From assembly GCF_026339955.1 (NCBI RefSeq), contig NZ_JAPEPW010000001.1, positions 5,141,001 through 5,205,000 on the forward strand: a stretch of 64,000 nucleotides of DNA, read 5' to 3'. This stretch comes from Streptomyces sp. NBC_01549. Lineage in GTDB: Bacteria; Actinomycetota; Actinomycetes; Streptomycetales; Streptomycetaceae. Below are positions 1 to 7,708 of the stretch, piece after piece; the first letter of the stretch is position 1; each line of letters begins with the position of its first letter. Made by a program: the position numbers and the translations under genes. The notes beneath the pieces are model-generated. The model had not been told where the DNA came from, searched no databases, and worked only from the letters and a program-made list of their open reading frames with translations.

Positions 1-317
1 AAGCACCTAGGACGGAACGGGGGTTGCGGTCCCCGTGTCTGCCCCGCAGAGTAATAAAACTTGCATCTAAGATGCAAATTAAAGCCTCCGTGGAGAGAGT
101 CTCGGGGTCGGCCATTACAGACAGGCGGATGAGCAGGCAGTATGGGCACCAGAGCAGGACACCTGGCGTACGCGAGGCGTTCAGACCGTGGTCGCCCGGG
201 CGATCATGGTCCGCAACGCGCATGAAATGGTGTTGTGGTGGGATGCTCAGGTGCCCCGACCGTCCCCGAGGCGTGGGAGCAGGCGGCCTGACCAGCAAGG
301 ATGGGTGGAAGCGGAAG
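1..317. promoter_or_regulatory. Leader region upstream of glnA2
   Basis: This stretch carries no convincing gene. It is less GC-rich near positions 50-80, where a perfect palindrome lies, and then becomes ordinary high-GC DNA up to the glnA2 ribosome site. The frame open through it is simply an upstream extension of glnA2 without codon-usage support. The start at 318 is preferred because the conserved glutamine synthetase N-terminus begins there. Confidence 0.5.
61..77. promoter_or_regulatory. Perfect 17-bp palindrome, putative operator
   Basis: TTGCATCT-A-AGATGCAA is a perfect inverted repeat with one central base, in an AT-rich patch of an otherwise GC-rich region. Its size and symmetry fit a site for a small dimeric regulator such as a MarR-family protein, but no such gene is visible inside the window. 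It could belong to a gene that starts to the left of position 1 or to the far upstream region of glnA2. Confidence 0.5.
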
Positions 318-1679
318 ATGGACAAGCAGCAGGAGTTCGTGCTCCGGACACTGGAGGAGCGGGACATCCGCTTCGTACGCCTGTGGTTCACGGACGTGCT
401 GGGCTTCCTCAAGTCGGTGGCCGTTGCCCCGGCCGAGCTGGAGCAGGCCTTCGACGAGGGCATCGGCTTCGACGGCTCGGCCATCGAGGGCTTCGCCCGT
501 GTGTATGAGTCCGACATGATCGCCAAGCCGGACCCGTCGACGTTCCAGGTGCTGCCGTGGCGCGCGGAGGCTCCCGGCACGGCCCGCATGTTCTGCGACA
601 TCCTGATGCCGGACGGCTCCCCGTCCTTCGCGGACCCGCGCTACGTCCTCAAGCGCGCCCTCGCGAAGACCTCCGACCTGGGCTTCACCTTCTACACCCA
701 CCCGGAGATCGAGTTCTTCCTGCTGAAGGACCGCCCGCTGGACGGCTCACGCCCGACCCCGGCCGACAACTCCGGCTACTTCGACCACACCCCGCAGAAC
801 GTCGGCATGGACTTCCGCCGCCAGGCGATCACCATGCTGGAGTCGATGGGCATCTCGGTCGAGTTCTCCCACCACGAGGGCGCCCCCGGCCAGCAGGAGA
901 TCGACCTGCGCTACGCCGACGCGCTCTCCACGGCCGACAACATCATGACGTTCCGCCTGGTCATGAAGCAGGTCGCGCTGGAGCAGGGCGTCCAGGCCAC
1001 CTTCATGCCGAAGCCGTTCTCGGAGCACCCCGGCTCCGGTATGCACACCCACCTCTCCCTCTTCGAGGGCGACCGCAACGCGTTCTACGAGTCGGGCTCG
1101 GAGTACCAGCTTTCGAAGGTCGGCCGCTCCTTCATCGCGGGCCTGCTGAAGCACGCGGCGGAGATCTCCGCCGTGACCAACCAGTGGGTCAACTCCTACA
1201 AGCGCATCTGGGGCGGCTCGGAGCGCACCGCGGGGGCCGGCGGCGAGGCACCCTCGTACATCTGCTGGGGCCACAACAACCGCTCCGCCCTCGTCCGCGT
1301 CCCGATGTACAAGCCCGGCAAGACCGGCTCCGCGCGGGTCGAGGTCCGCTCGATCGACTCGGGCGCGAACCCGTACCTGGCGTACGCCCTGCTCCTGGCC
1401 GCGGGCCTGAAGGGCATCGAGGAGGGCTACGAGCTCCCGCCCGGCGCCGACGACGACGTCTGGGCCCTCTCCGACGCCGAGCGCCGCGCGATGGGCATCG
1501 AGCCCCTGCCCCAGAACCTCGGCGAGGCCCTCACCCTCATGCAGCGCAGCGAACTGGTCGCCGAGACCCTCGGCGAACACGTCTTCGACTTCTTCCTCCG
1601 CAACAAGAAGCAGGAGTGGGAGGAGTACCGCTCCGAGGTGACGGCCTTCGAGCTCCGCAAGAACCTGCCGGTGCTGTAG
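318..1679 (+). CDS. glnA2: Glutamine synthetase-like ligase GlnA2 (gamma-glutamylpolyamine synthetase)
   Basis: This 453-residue protein has the full type I glutamine synthetase fold, with the beta-grasp N-domain (FTDVLGFLKSVAV near residue 24) and the catalytic domain. Position and sequence match S. coelicolor GlnA2, which in Streptomyces is reported to glutamylate polyamines rather than make glutamine. The start at 318 is chosen because GGAA (307-310) sits 7 bases upstream and MDKQQEFVLRTLEERD is the family N-terminus. The position equivalent to the adenylylated Tyr397 of GlnA is Trp382 here, so control by GlnE is unlikely. It is monocistronic and ends in a strong hairpin. The substrate is inferred from orthology. 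Confidence 0.88.
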   Translation: MDKQQEFVLRTLEERDIRFVRLWFTDVLGFLKSVAVAPAELEQAFDEGIGFDGSAIEGFARVYESDMIAKPDPSTFQVLPWRAEAPGTARMFCDILMPDGSPSFADPRYVLKRALAKTSDLGFTFYTHPEIEFFLLKDRPLDGSRPTPADNSGYFDHTPQNVGMDFRRQAITMLESMGISVEFSHHEGAPGQQEIDLRYADALSTADNIMTFRLVMKQVALEQGVQATFMPKPFSEHPGSGMHTHLSLFEGDRNAFYESGSEYQLSKVGRSFIAGLLKHAAEISAVTNQWVNSYKRIWGGSERTAGAGGEAPSYICWGHNNRSALVRVPMYKPGKTGSARVEVRSIDSGANPYLAYALLLAAGLKGIEEGYELPPGADDDVWALSDAERRAMGIEPLPQNLGEALTLMQRSELVAETLGEHVFDFFLRNKKQEWEEYRSEVTAFELRKNLPVL

Positions 1680-1714
1680 GCGCAGGCCGGTTCGGGTATT
1701 CCGGTACAACGGCA

Positions 1715-1749
1715 CGTAGGGCCGACGGTCGCCGACCGTCGGCCCTACG
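1715..1749. terminator. Terminator after glnA2
   Basis: The 17-bp arms 1715-1731 and 1733-1749 pair perfectly around a minimal loop. No U-tract follows, which is usual in Streptomyces. It lies between glnA2 (+) and the convergent membrane gene (-) and could serve both. Confidence 0.85.
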
Positions 1750-1813
1750 GCGCCTTACGGGCCCTGGGCCGTCTGTGGGCCGTCGGGTGGTGAGTCGGTG
1801 CCCGCGACCCTGG

Positions 1814-2272
1814 CTACGCGTCAAGCTCGTTGTCGCGAGGGGCCTTTCCGTACTTGTGGCGGTTGATGAGAAGCAGGGCGGAGCAGACGACGCAGCAGGC
1901 CAGCCCCGCGTACAGCAGGGGCGCGGCCCAGAACCACACCTCTTGGGTGCTGTAGCCGCTGGTCCAGTGGCAGGTGATGGACGGAGGGAAGCTGTCCACG
2001 CTCACCGATGTCAGGCTGTAGTCCCGCCCGGCATCCATGTACACGCCATTGCCGGTCTTGTCCCCGCACACATCGAGCGGGTTCGTGAAGGCAAGCCCGT
2101 AGACGGTCCCGGCCCCATAGGCGGCGATTGATGCCGCGATCCCGATCACGGCCCAGCGGGCCGGCCTGGAGGGCTTCCTCCAGGCCACCCACAACGCGTA
2201 CGGCACTGTCCCGACGGCGAAGAGCAGGAGTGTCATGGCGGGCGGGCCGAAGAGCGTGAACAGAGACACCAT
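1814..2272 (-). CDS. Small integral membrane protein, unknown function
   Basis: The gene encodes 152 residues with hydrophobic segments near residues 5-28, 42-62 and 108-135, so three or four membrane spans are likely. Between the second and third there is a polar loop with two cysteines (VCGDKTGNG and ITCHWTSG), which would lie outside the cell and could form a disulfide. The start at ATG 2272 is uncertain, since an in-frame ATG 12 codons later is also possible. I do not recognise the family. It converges on glnA2 and shares its terminator region. Confidence 0.6.
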   Translation of the reverse strand: MVSLFTLFGPPAMTLLLFAVGTVPYALWVAWRKPSRPARWAVIGIAASIAAYGAGTVYGLAFTNPLDVCGDKTGNGVYMDAGRDYSLTSVSVDSFPPSITCHWTSGYSTQEVWFWAAPLLYAGLACCVVCSALLLINRHKYGKAPRDNELDA

Positions 2273-2389
2273 GCGCCCTGACGTTACTTCGAGCGGAGCA
2301 ACCGTTGCTGGTTCGCCCGGTGTTCGCCCCGTCGGACGGTTTCCGTGGAGGCGTGCTGTACCCGGAGAGGGAGGCCTGTGAGGGTCGGC

Positions 2390-3034
2390 TCAGTCGGCGG
2401 ACTTGGCGGTGACCCGGGCGCGCAAGGAGTCGCGGACGGTGGGCCATTCTTCGGCGAGCAGGCTGTAGTAGAGGGAGTCGCGGCGTGTGCCGTCCGGGCG
2501 GCGCATATGGCCGCGGAGGGTTCCTTCGTGGACCAGGCCGAGGCGGGCCAGGGCCCGTTGGGAGCGCACGTTGAGGTTGTCGGTGCGCAGGGCCAGCCGG
2601 GCCAGGCGCAGGTCCTCGAAGGCGTGGGTGAACAGCAGCAGTTTGGACTCGACGTTGTAGGGGCCGCCCCAGCAGGAACGGTCGAACCAGGTCGCGCCGA
2701 TCTCGGTGCGGCTCTCGGCCAGGTCGAGGTCGTACATGCTGGTCGAACCGATCACCGTGCCGTCGTCACGGCGCTGCACGGCGAAGCAGCGCCGCGTCGG
2801 GTCGGCGGTCATCTCGCCCAGCCACGCGCGCAGTTGGCCCACGGTCTCGGGTCGGGCCCGGGGCATCCACCGCCAGACCTCGGGGTCGGATGCCGACGGG
2901 AAGAGAGCCTCGGCGTGGTCGGGAGACAGACGGACGAGGCGGACGACGGTGCCCTCAAGCGGCTGGTTGCTCACCGGAGGAGAATAGATCCGGTGAGCGG
3001 TGACTCTCTCCTGCTCTCGGGAGCTCGGCTTCAT
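2390..3034 (-). CDS. GNAT acetyltransferase, RimJ/RimL-like
   Basis: The protein fits the RimJ/RimL branch of GNAT N-acetyltransferases. The conserved core begins at PLEGTVVRLVRLSPDHAEALF and includes GATWFDRSCWGGPYNVESKLLL and the LALRTDNLNVRSQRALARLGLVHEG acetyl-CoA-binding segment. It would transfer acetyl to an amine of a protein or small molecule; the target is unknown. The frame is open to 3076, but that would run over the operator at 3049-3071, so I place the start at ATG 3034; a GTG at 2974 fits the domain edge equally well. It is divergent from a TetR regulator, which probably controls it. Confidence 0.75.
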   Translation of the reverse strand: MKPSSREQERVTAHRIYSPPVSNQPLEGTVVRLVRLSPDHAEALFPSASDPEVWRWMPRARPETVGQLRAWLGEMTADPTRRCFAVQRRDDGTVIGSTSMYDLDLAESRTEIGATWFDRSCWGGPYNVESKLLLFTHAFEDLRLARLALRTDNLNVRSQRALARLGLVHEGTLRGHMRRPDGTRRDSLYYSLLAEEWPTVRDSLRARVTAKSAD

Positions 3035-3048
3035 GAGGGGTGCGGTAA

Positions 3049-3071
3049 TTTGCCTAAAGGTATTAGGTAAA
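3049..3071. promoter_or_regulatory. TetR-type operator between GNAT and tetR
   Basis: TTTGCCTAA - 5 bp - TTAGGTAAA is an inverted repeat with 8 of 9 positions matching, in the AT-rich gap between the divergent GNAT and TetR genes. Such repeats are usual binding sites for the adjacent TetR protein, here placed to control both promoters. Confidence 0.65.
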
Positions 3072-3111
3072 CGCATAATCCGTCATGAAGGCTGAGACTG
3101 AGGGAGAGGGT

Positions 3112-3711
3112 ATGGCTCGCGTCGGGCTGACCACTGAACGTCTGACCCTTGCCGGGGCGGAGCTGGCCGACGAGGTCGGCTTCGACCAGGTGACCGTCTC
3201 TGAGCTCGCCAGACGGTTCGACGTGAAGGTCGCGAGCCTGTACTCGCACGTGAAGAACTCCCAGGACCTCAAGACCAGGATCGCCCTGCTCGCTCTGGAG
3301 GAACTCGCGGATCGGGGCGCCGCCGCGCTGGCCGGGCGGGCCGGCAAGGACGCGCTGGCCGCTCTCGCGAACGTCTACCGGGACTACGCCCGGGAGCATC
3401 CCGGCCGCTATGCCGCCGCCCAGTTCAGGCTCGACCCGGAAACGGCCGCCGCCAGCGCCGGCGGCCGGCACGCGCAGATGACGCGGGCGATCCTGCGTGG
3501 CTACGCGTTGACGGAGCCGGACCAGACGCACGCCGTTCGGCTGCTGGGCAGCTTCTTCCACGGCTACGTCAGTCTGGAGATGGGGGGAGGGTTCAGCCAC
3601 AGCGCCCCCGATACACAGGAGACCTGGGTGCGGATGCTGGACGCCCTCGACGCGCTACTGCGGAACTGGCCCGCGAGCGCGACAGCCCCGACAGCGGCAA
3701 CAGCGTCCTGA
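3112..3711 (+). CDS. TetR-family transcriptional regulator
   Basis: The 199-residue protein has an N-terminal TetR helix-turn-helix (LADEVGFDQVTVSELARRFDVKVASLYSHVKNSQDLK) and a C-terminal ligand domain of the TetR_C_33 type, with a conserved GSFFHGYVSLEMGGGF helix. It would repress its own gene and the divergent acetyltransferase through the operator at 3049-3071. ATG 3112 is preferred over ATG 3085 because GGAG (3103-3106) lies at the right distance. Its downstream side now abuts the IS701 element, so any original downstream neighbour has been moved away. Confidence 0.82.
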   Translation: MARVGLTTERLTLAGAELADEVGFDQVTVSELARRFDVKVASLYSHVKNSQDLKTRIALLALEELADRGAAALAGRAGKDALAALANVYRDYAREHPGRYAAAQFRLDPETAAASAGGRHAQMTRAILRGYALTEPDQTHAVRLLGSFFHGYVSLEMGGGFSHSAPDTQETWVRMLDALDALLRNWPASATAPTAATAS

Positions 3712-3746
3712 TCGTCCCTCCGGGTGATTCGGGCACCCGCGCCTAG

Positions 3747-5191
3747 TAGGGCTTTGTTACGTACCCTGGTTGATCGTTCCGAGGTAGTCTCGTGATGTCC
3801 TGTCAGGTGTGACACCTGAGGAGATGGACGAGATCCGCCCCCGCTTGGAGGCGTTCGCAGCCGAGATGCTCGGCACGGTGAAACGCCGGGACCAGCGGGC
3901 CAAGGGCGAGCTGTACGTGCGTGGGCTGATGCTGGACGGCAAGCGCAAGTCGATGCAGCCGATGGCCGAGCGTCTGGGCGTGGACCACCAGCAGCTGCAG
4001 CAGTTCATCTCCTCCTCCACCTGGGACTACGTCGAGGTGCGGCGCCGGGTCTCGCGGTGGGCAGCGGCGCACATCACCCCGGAGGCGTATGCGATCGACG
4101 ACACGGGCTTCCCAAAGGACGGGTACGACTCCCCTGGGGTGGCCCGGATGTACTGCGGCGCCTTGGGCAAGCGCGGAAACTGCCAGATAGCGGTCAGTGT
4201 CAACTTGGTCAGCGACCACGCCTCAGCGGCCGTCAACTGGCGGCTGTTCATCCCCGACAGCTGGGACGACGCCGCATCCGGGGACGACCCGCTGCTGGCC
4301 GAGGCGATCCGCCGACGCCGCCAGCGGGCGGGCATCCCCGACCAGGTCCGCCACAAGGAGAAGTGGCGCCAGGCGCTGGAGATGCTCGACGAGGTCCGCG
4401 GCCAGTGGGAACTGCCCGGTCTGCCGGTGGTCGCCGATGCCGGTTACGGCGATGCCACCGGCTTCCGCCTGGGCCTGACCGAACGCGGTCTCGCCTACGC
4501 GGTCGCCGTCAAAGGAACCACCACCGCCTACCCCGGTGAGGCGTTGCCCGAGCGTCCGCCCTACAGCGGCCGCGGCCGCCCGCCCCGGCCCGCCTACCCG
4601 ATGCCGCACAGCACCCTGCGTGACCTCGTCCTGGCCGCCGGGCGGGGCGCCGCCCGCACCGTCACCTGGCGCCAGGGCACCAAGAGCGGTCCGCGCAACC
4701 CACGGGCCGACATGCGCTCGCGCTTCGTGGCCATGCGCGTGCGCCCGGCCAACCGCGACATCCCCCGTGACCTGGACGGCAGTCTGCCCGAGTGCTGGCT
4801 GCTGGCCGAATGGCCACCCGGCGCCGCCGAGCCCACCGACTACTGGCTCTCCACCCTGCCCGCCGGCACCCCGCTACGCGAACTCGTCCGTATCGCCAAG
4901 ATCCGCTGGCGGGTCGAGCACGACTACCGTGAGCTCAAGGACGGCCTCGGCCTGGACCACTTCGAAGGCCGCAGCTACCTCGGCTGGCACCGGCACGTGA
5001 CCCTGGCCGCCCTCGCCCAGGCCTTCTGCACCATGCTCCGCCTCGACCCAAAAGTCCCTGCGCCGGCCTGACCCTCTACGCGGTTCTGCGCGCGTTACAG
5101 AAGATCCTGGCCACCTGGACCGGCGCCTGCTCGATATGCGGCCACCCCGCCCCCACACCCGAACCCCACCACAGGACCTAACAAAGCCCTA
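3747..5191 (+). mobile_element. IS701-family insertion sequence, 1445 bp
   Basis: The element has perfect 13-bp terminal inverted repeats, TAGGGCTTTGTTA (3747-3759) and its complement (5179-5191), flanked by CTAG at 3743-3746 and 5192-5195. IS701 elements duplicate a 4-bp YTAR target, and CTAG fits that rule. It carries a single transposase gene. Its right-hand CTAG is also the left end of the MITE at 5192-5372, so the IS landed at the MITE boundary. Confidence 0.88.
3809..5071 (+). CDS. IS701-family transposase, C-terminus frameshifted
   Basis: The 420-residue DDE transposase shows the three acidic positions in AIDDTGFPKDG, VVADAGYGD and RWRVEHDYRELKDGLGLDHFEGR, followed by GWHRHVTLAALAQAF. 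The frame stops at 5071 after LDPKVPAPA, but the neighbouring frame continues CAGLTLYAVLRALQKILATW to a stop at 5181, just inside the right inverted repeat. That is the usual end of these transposases, so one base appears to be lost near 5058. The catalytic core is complete, and activity without the tail is uncertain. The GTG start lies in a perfect palindrome, TCAGGTGT-G-ACACCTGA (3803-3819), which may limit translation. Confidence 0.85.
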   Translation: MTPEEMDEIRPRLEAFAAEMLGTVKRRDQRAKGELYVRGLMLDGKRKSMQPMAERLGVDHQQLQQFISSSTWDYVEVRRRVSRWAAAHITPEAYAIDDTGFPKDGYDSPGVARMYCGALGKRGNCQIAVSVNLVSDHASAAVNWRLFIPDSWDDAASGDDPLLAEAIRRRRQRAGIPDQVRHKEKWRQALEMLDEVRGQWELPGLPVVADAGYGDATGFRLGLTERGLAYAVAVKGTTTAYPGEALPERPPYSGRGRPPRPAYPMPHSTLRDLVLAAGRGAARTVTWRQGTKSGPRNPRADMRSRFVAMRVRPANRDIPRDLDGSLPECWLLAEWPPGAAEPTDYWLSTLPAGTPLRELVRIAKIRWRVEHDYRELKDGLGLDHFEGRSYLGWHRHVTLAALAQAFCTMLRLDPKVPAPA

Positions 5192-5372
5192 CTAGGGCGT
5201 GTTTCGAAAGTAGCGTCGTCCGCCCGAAGGGCGGGGTCCGCGGCGTCTGGTGCGGTGCATCGCAAGGCGGAGGGTCGTCCGCGTACTGGGCGTACGCGGA
5301 CGATCCCGACAACGCGGCGAGGCGCCGTGCCAGGCGTCGCGGACCAGACGGGACTTTCGAAACACGCCCTAG
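5192..5372. mobile_element. MITE-like element, 181 bp with CTAG ends
   Basis: CTAGGGCGTGTTTCGAAAGT (5192-5211) is repeated perfectly in inverted form at 5353-5372. No coding frame lies inside, but there is an internal hairpin (arms 5274-5286 and 5292-5304, 12 of 13 paired) and a short CGCCCgaaGGGCG-type hairpin near 5220. Small size, perfect ends, CTAG flanks and lack of a gene fit a miniature element mobilised in trans, perhaps by an IS5-like transposase. Its right CTAG supplies the stop codon of the next gene. Confidence 0.75.
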
Positions 5373-6394
5373 TCCACGTACGCGGGAGACACCGCCGCGG
5401 TGCTGACACGGCGCGGCTCTCCCGTGCCGTCGGACGGGACGGTGTAGAGGTCGGCCCCGTAGTCGCCGGGGAGGGCGTAGACGAGGGTGCGGTCGTCGCG
5501 CCAGACCGCCTGGTCGTCGACGCTGCGGGGCTCGGCCAGCGGGGTTTCGCGCATCGTGCGCAGGTCGAGGACGTACAGGCGCCAGGGGGCGTCCTTCGAC
5601 AAGCCCGGCACGCGCTTCTTGTAGGCGACGCGTGTGCCGTCGGGGGAGAGGGACGGGCATTCGACGTTGGTGTGGAGGGTCGTGAGGGTGCGGGCCCGGA
5701 GGTCTCCTCGGACCAGGTACGTCCTGCCCTTCGTCGCCAGGGTCGCGTAGAACGTGCGGTCGTCGGCCGCGAACGTCACGCCCCAGTAGTTGACGTCCGC
5801 CGCGTGGTACGTCCTGCCGTCCTTCACGACGCGGAGCGCCTCCAAGGAGGGGGTCAGTTTCCCTGTCCGCGTGTCCACGATCGCCGCGCGTGTGGAGAAG
5901 TTCGTCCCCGCGTACGAGTCACCGCCCACGAACGCCGTCCACGCGGCGTACCGGCCGCTGGGGGAGACACGGGCGCGGGACGGGATGCCGGGGACGTCGT
6001 AGCGGGCCGTCTCGCGAAGGTGCGCGTCGAGGATGACGGCCCGGTAGGTGTCCTGCACCGGGCCGTGAACCGACTGGAGGCAGACGCCGGTGCCCGCGGC
6101 CGTGTAGAAGCGGAGGCACTTGACCTTGGACGCTGTTCTCGGGCCCGATGGGTTCGACGCCGGGACCGTGGTCAGTTCGTCGCGGTGCGGGCCCCAGGCC
6201 ATGTTCCGGAAGATCATGCGGCTTCCGGCCCCGGTGGTGAGCGCGACCGTGCCCGCGCTGATCCTCGGGCCGCCCGGCTGTGGCTCGTTCTCGCGGTCCG
6301 CGCGGGCCGAGGCGTGCAGGACGGAAGCGGTGGCCACGCCCGCGAGGGCGACCAGCGCCGAGACCAGGACCAGGATGCGGGTACGGAGGGTCAT
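5369..6394 (-). CDS. Secreted beta-propeller protein (TolB/WD40-like)
   Basis: The 341-residue protein begins with an uncleaved or cleaved signal segment (VLVSALVALAGVATASVL). It then has repeated blades such as ARVSPSGRYAAWTAF, VTFAADDRTFYATLATKG, CPSLSPDGTRVAYKKR and VDDQAVWRDDRTLVYALPGDYGADLYTV. These are TolB-like propeller motifs, so a binding or sensing role outside the membrane is inferred. ATG 6394 overlaps the TGA of the MFS gene by four bases (ATGA), indicating coupled translation. Its TAG stop lies inside the right end of the MITE, so the original C-terminus may have been altered by that insertion. Confidence 0.72.
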   Translation of the reverse strand: MTLRTRILVLVSALVALAGVATASVLHASARADRENEPQPGGPRISAGTVALTTGAGSRMIFRNMAWGPHRDELTTVPASNPSGPRTASKVKCLRFYTAAGTGVCLQSVHGPVQDTYRAVILDAHLRETARYDVPGIPSRARVSPSGRYAAWTAFVGGDSYAGTNFSTRAAIVDTRTGKLTPSLEALRVVKDGRTYHAADVNYWGVTFAADDRTFYATLATKGRTYLVRGDLRARTLTTLHTNVECPSLSPDGTRVAYKKRVPGLSKDAPWRLYVLDLRTMRETPLAEPRSVDDQAVWRDDRTLVYALPGDYGADLYTVPSDGTGEPRRVSTAAVSPAYVD

Positions 6395-7707
6395 GCGAGG
6401 CCTTCTGAAGGGGCGACGGGGGTGGGACGGCGGAGCGTGAGCGCGAACAGGGCGCAGAGCGCCAGTGCCACCGTCGACGCCGTGAGCGCCGTACGGTCGC
6501 CCCAGGCCGTCCACGCCGCGCCGAAGCCGAGCGAGCAGACGAAGCGGGCCAGGGCCTGCCCGGTCTGGACGAGTGCGAGACCGGACGAGCGCAGTTCCTC
6601 GGGCACGCTCTCCGAGGCCACGGCCATCAGTACGCCGTCGGTGGCGGCGTAGAAGCAGCCGTGCAGGAGCAGGACGGCGTACGGCAGTGCCGTGCCGTGC
6701 CAGGACGTGAGCAGGAGCGCGTACGCGAGCAGCAGGGCGCCGTGGCCGGCCAGGAACACCCGCCAGCGGCCGATCCGGTCCGCGAGGCGGCCGAGCGGGA
6801 CGGCCAGGAGGAGGAAGGCCGCCGCCGTGCCGAGGGGCAGCAGCGCGAACCAGCGGTCCGGTACGCCCAGGCGCCGCTGGAGGAGCAGGTAGACGAAGGA
6901 GTCGCTGACCGTCGCGAGGCCCAGGAAGAGTGCGCAGAGCGTGACGCGGCGCAGGTCGGGGCGGGTGAGCAGGGCGAGGGCCGCGCGGAGGGTGGGGCGA
7001 GGTGCGGTGTCCCCGGAGGTTGCCTCCGGTGGCGTCCCCGTCGCTTCCGCTTTCGTACGAGCGCCGTTCGGAACGAACAGCACCAGGACCAGTACGCCCA
7101 CCACCGCCACGCAGAAGCTCACCGTGAACACCGCGTCGTACCCGTCGACCGTGGCCCGGAGGATCAGGAAGGCCGCGAGGGGGCCCAGCAGCGCGCCCGC
7201 CGTGTCCATCGCCCGGTGTACGCCGAACGCGCGCCCCCGTGTCTCCGGCGTGCTCGACAGCGAGATCAGCGCGTCGCGCGGGGCCGTGCGCAGGCCCTTG
7301 CCGGTGCGGTCGGCGGCCAGGATCAGGCCGATCGGGGTGAGCGTGTGGGCCAGGAGCAGCAGGGGTTTGCAGGCCGCCGAGAGGGCGTAGCCGAAGCCCG
7401 CCACCCACTTGTGGCGGCCGCCGCCGCGGTCGGCCAGGTGGCCCCCGATGAGCCGTACGAGTGCCGAGAAGCCGTTGTAGATGCCGTCCAGGAGGCCGAA
7501 GCCCAGCGGGGACAGGCCGAGGCCCGTCACCAGGTACAGGGGCAGTACCGCCGTGACCATCTCCGACGAGACGTCGGTGATGAGACTGACCGTGCCGAGC
7601 GCCAGCACCGTGGGCGCGACCGCGGCGCGGCGCCGCCCGGCACGAGGCCGGACGGCGCTGTCCGCGGACACCGCACTGGTGGAGGCGCGGCTGTCCGCCA
7701 CGTACAT
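6391..7707 (-). CDS. MFS transporter
   Basis: The 438-residue protein has about twelve hydrophobic segments and the MFS loop motif GGHLADRGGGRHKW after helix 2, repeated as GRLADRIGRWRVF in the second half. A soluble central loop near residues 215-240 separates the two six-helix bundles. The substrate cannot be told from sequence, and drug or metabolite export is the default guess. It starts one base after the stop of the phosphoesterase gene and overlaps the propeller gene, so the three form one tight operon. Confidence 0.85.
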   Translation of the reverse strand: MYVADSRASTSAVSADSAVRPRAGRRRAAVAPTVLALGTVSLITDVSSEMVTAVLPLYLVTGLGLSPLGFGLLDGIYNGFSALVRLIGGHLADRGGGRHKWVAGFGYALSAACKPLLLLAHTLTPIGLILAADRTGKGLRTAPRDALISLSSTPETRGRAFGVHRAMDTAGALLGPLAAFLILRATVDGYDAVFTVSFCVAVVGVLVLVLFVPNGARTKAEATGTPPEATSGDTAPRPTLRAALALLTRPDLRRVTLCALFLGLATVSDSFVYLLLQRRLGVPDRWFALLPLGTAAAFLLLAVPLGRLADRIGRWRVFLAGHGALLLAYALLLTSWHGTALPYAVLLLHGCFYAATDGVLMAVASESVPEELRSSGLALVQTGQALARFVCSLGFGAAWTAWGDRTALTASTVALALCALFALTLRRPTPVAPSEGLA

Positions 7708-7708
7708 C

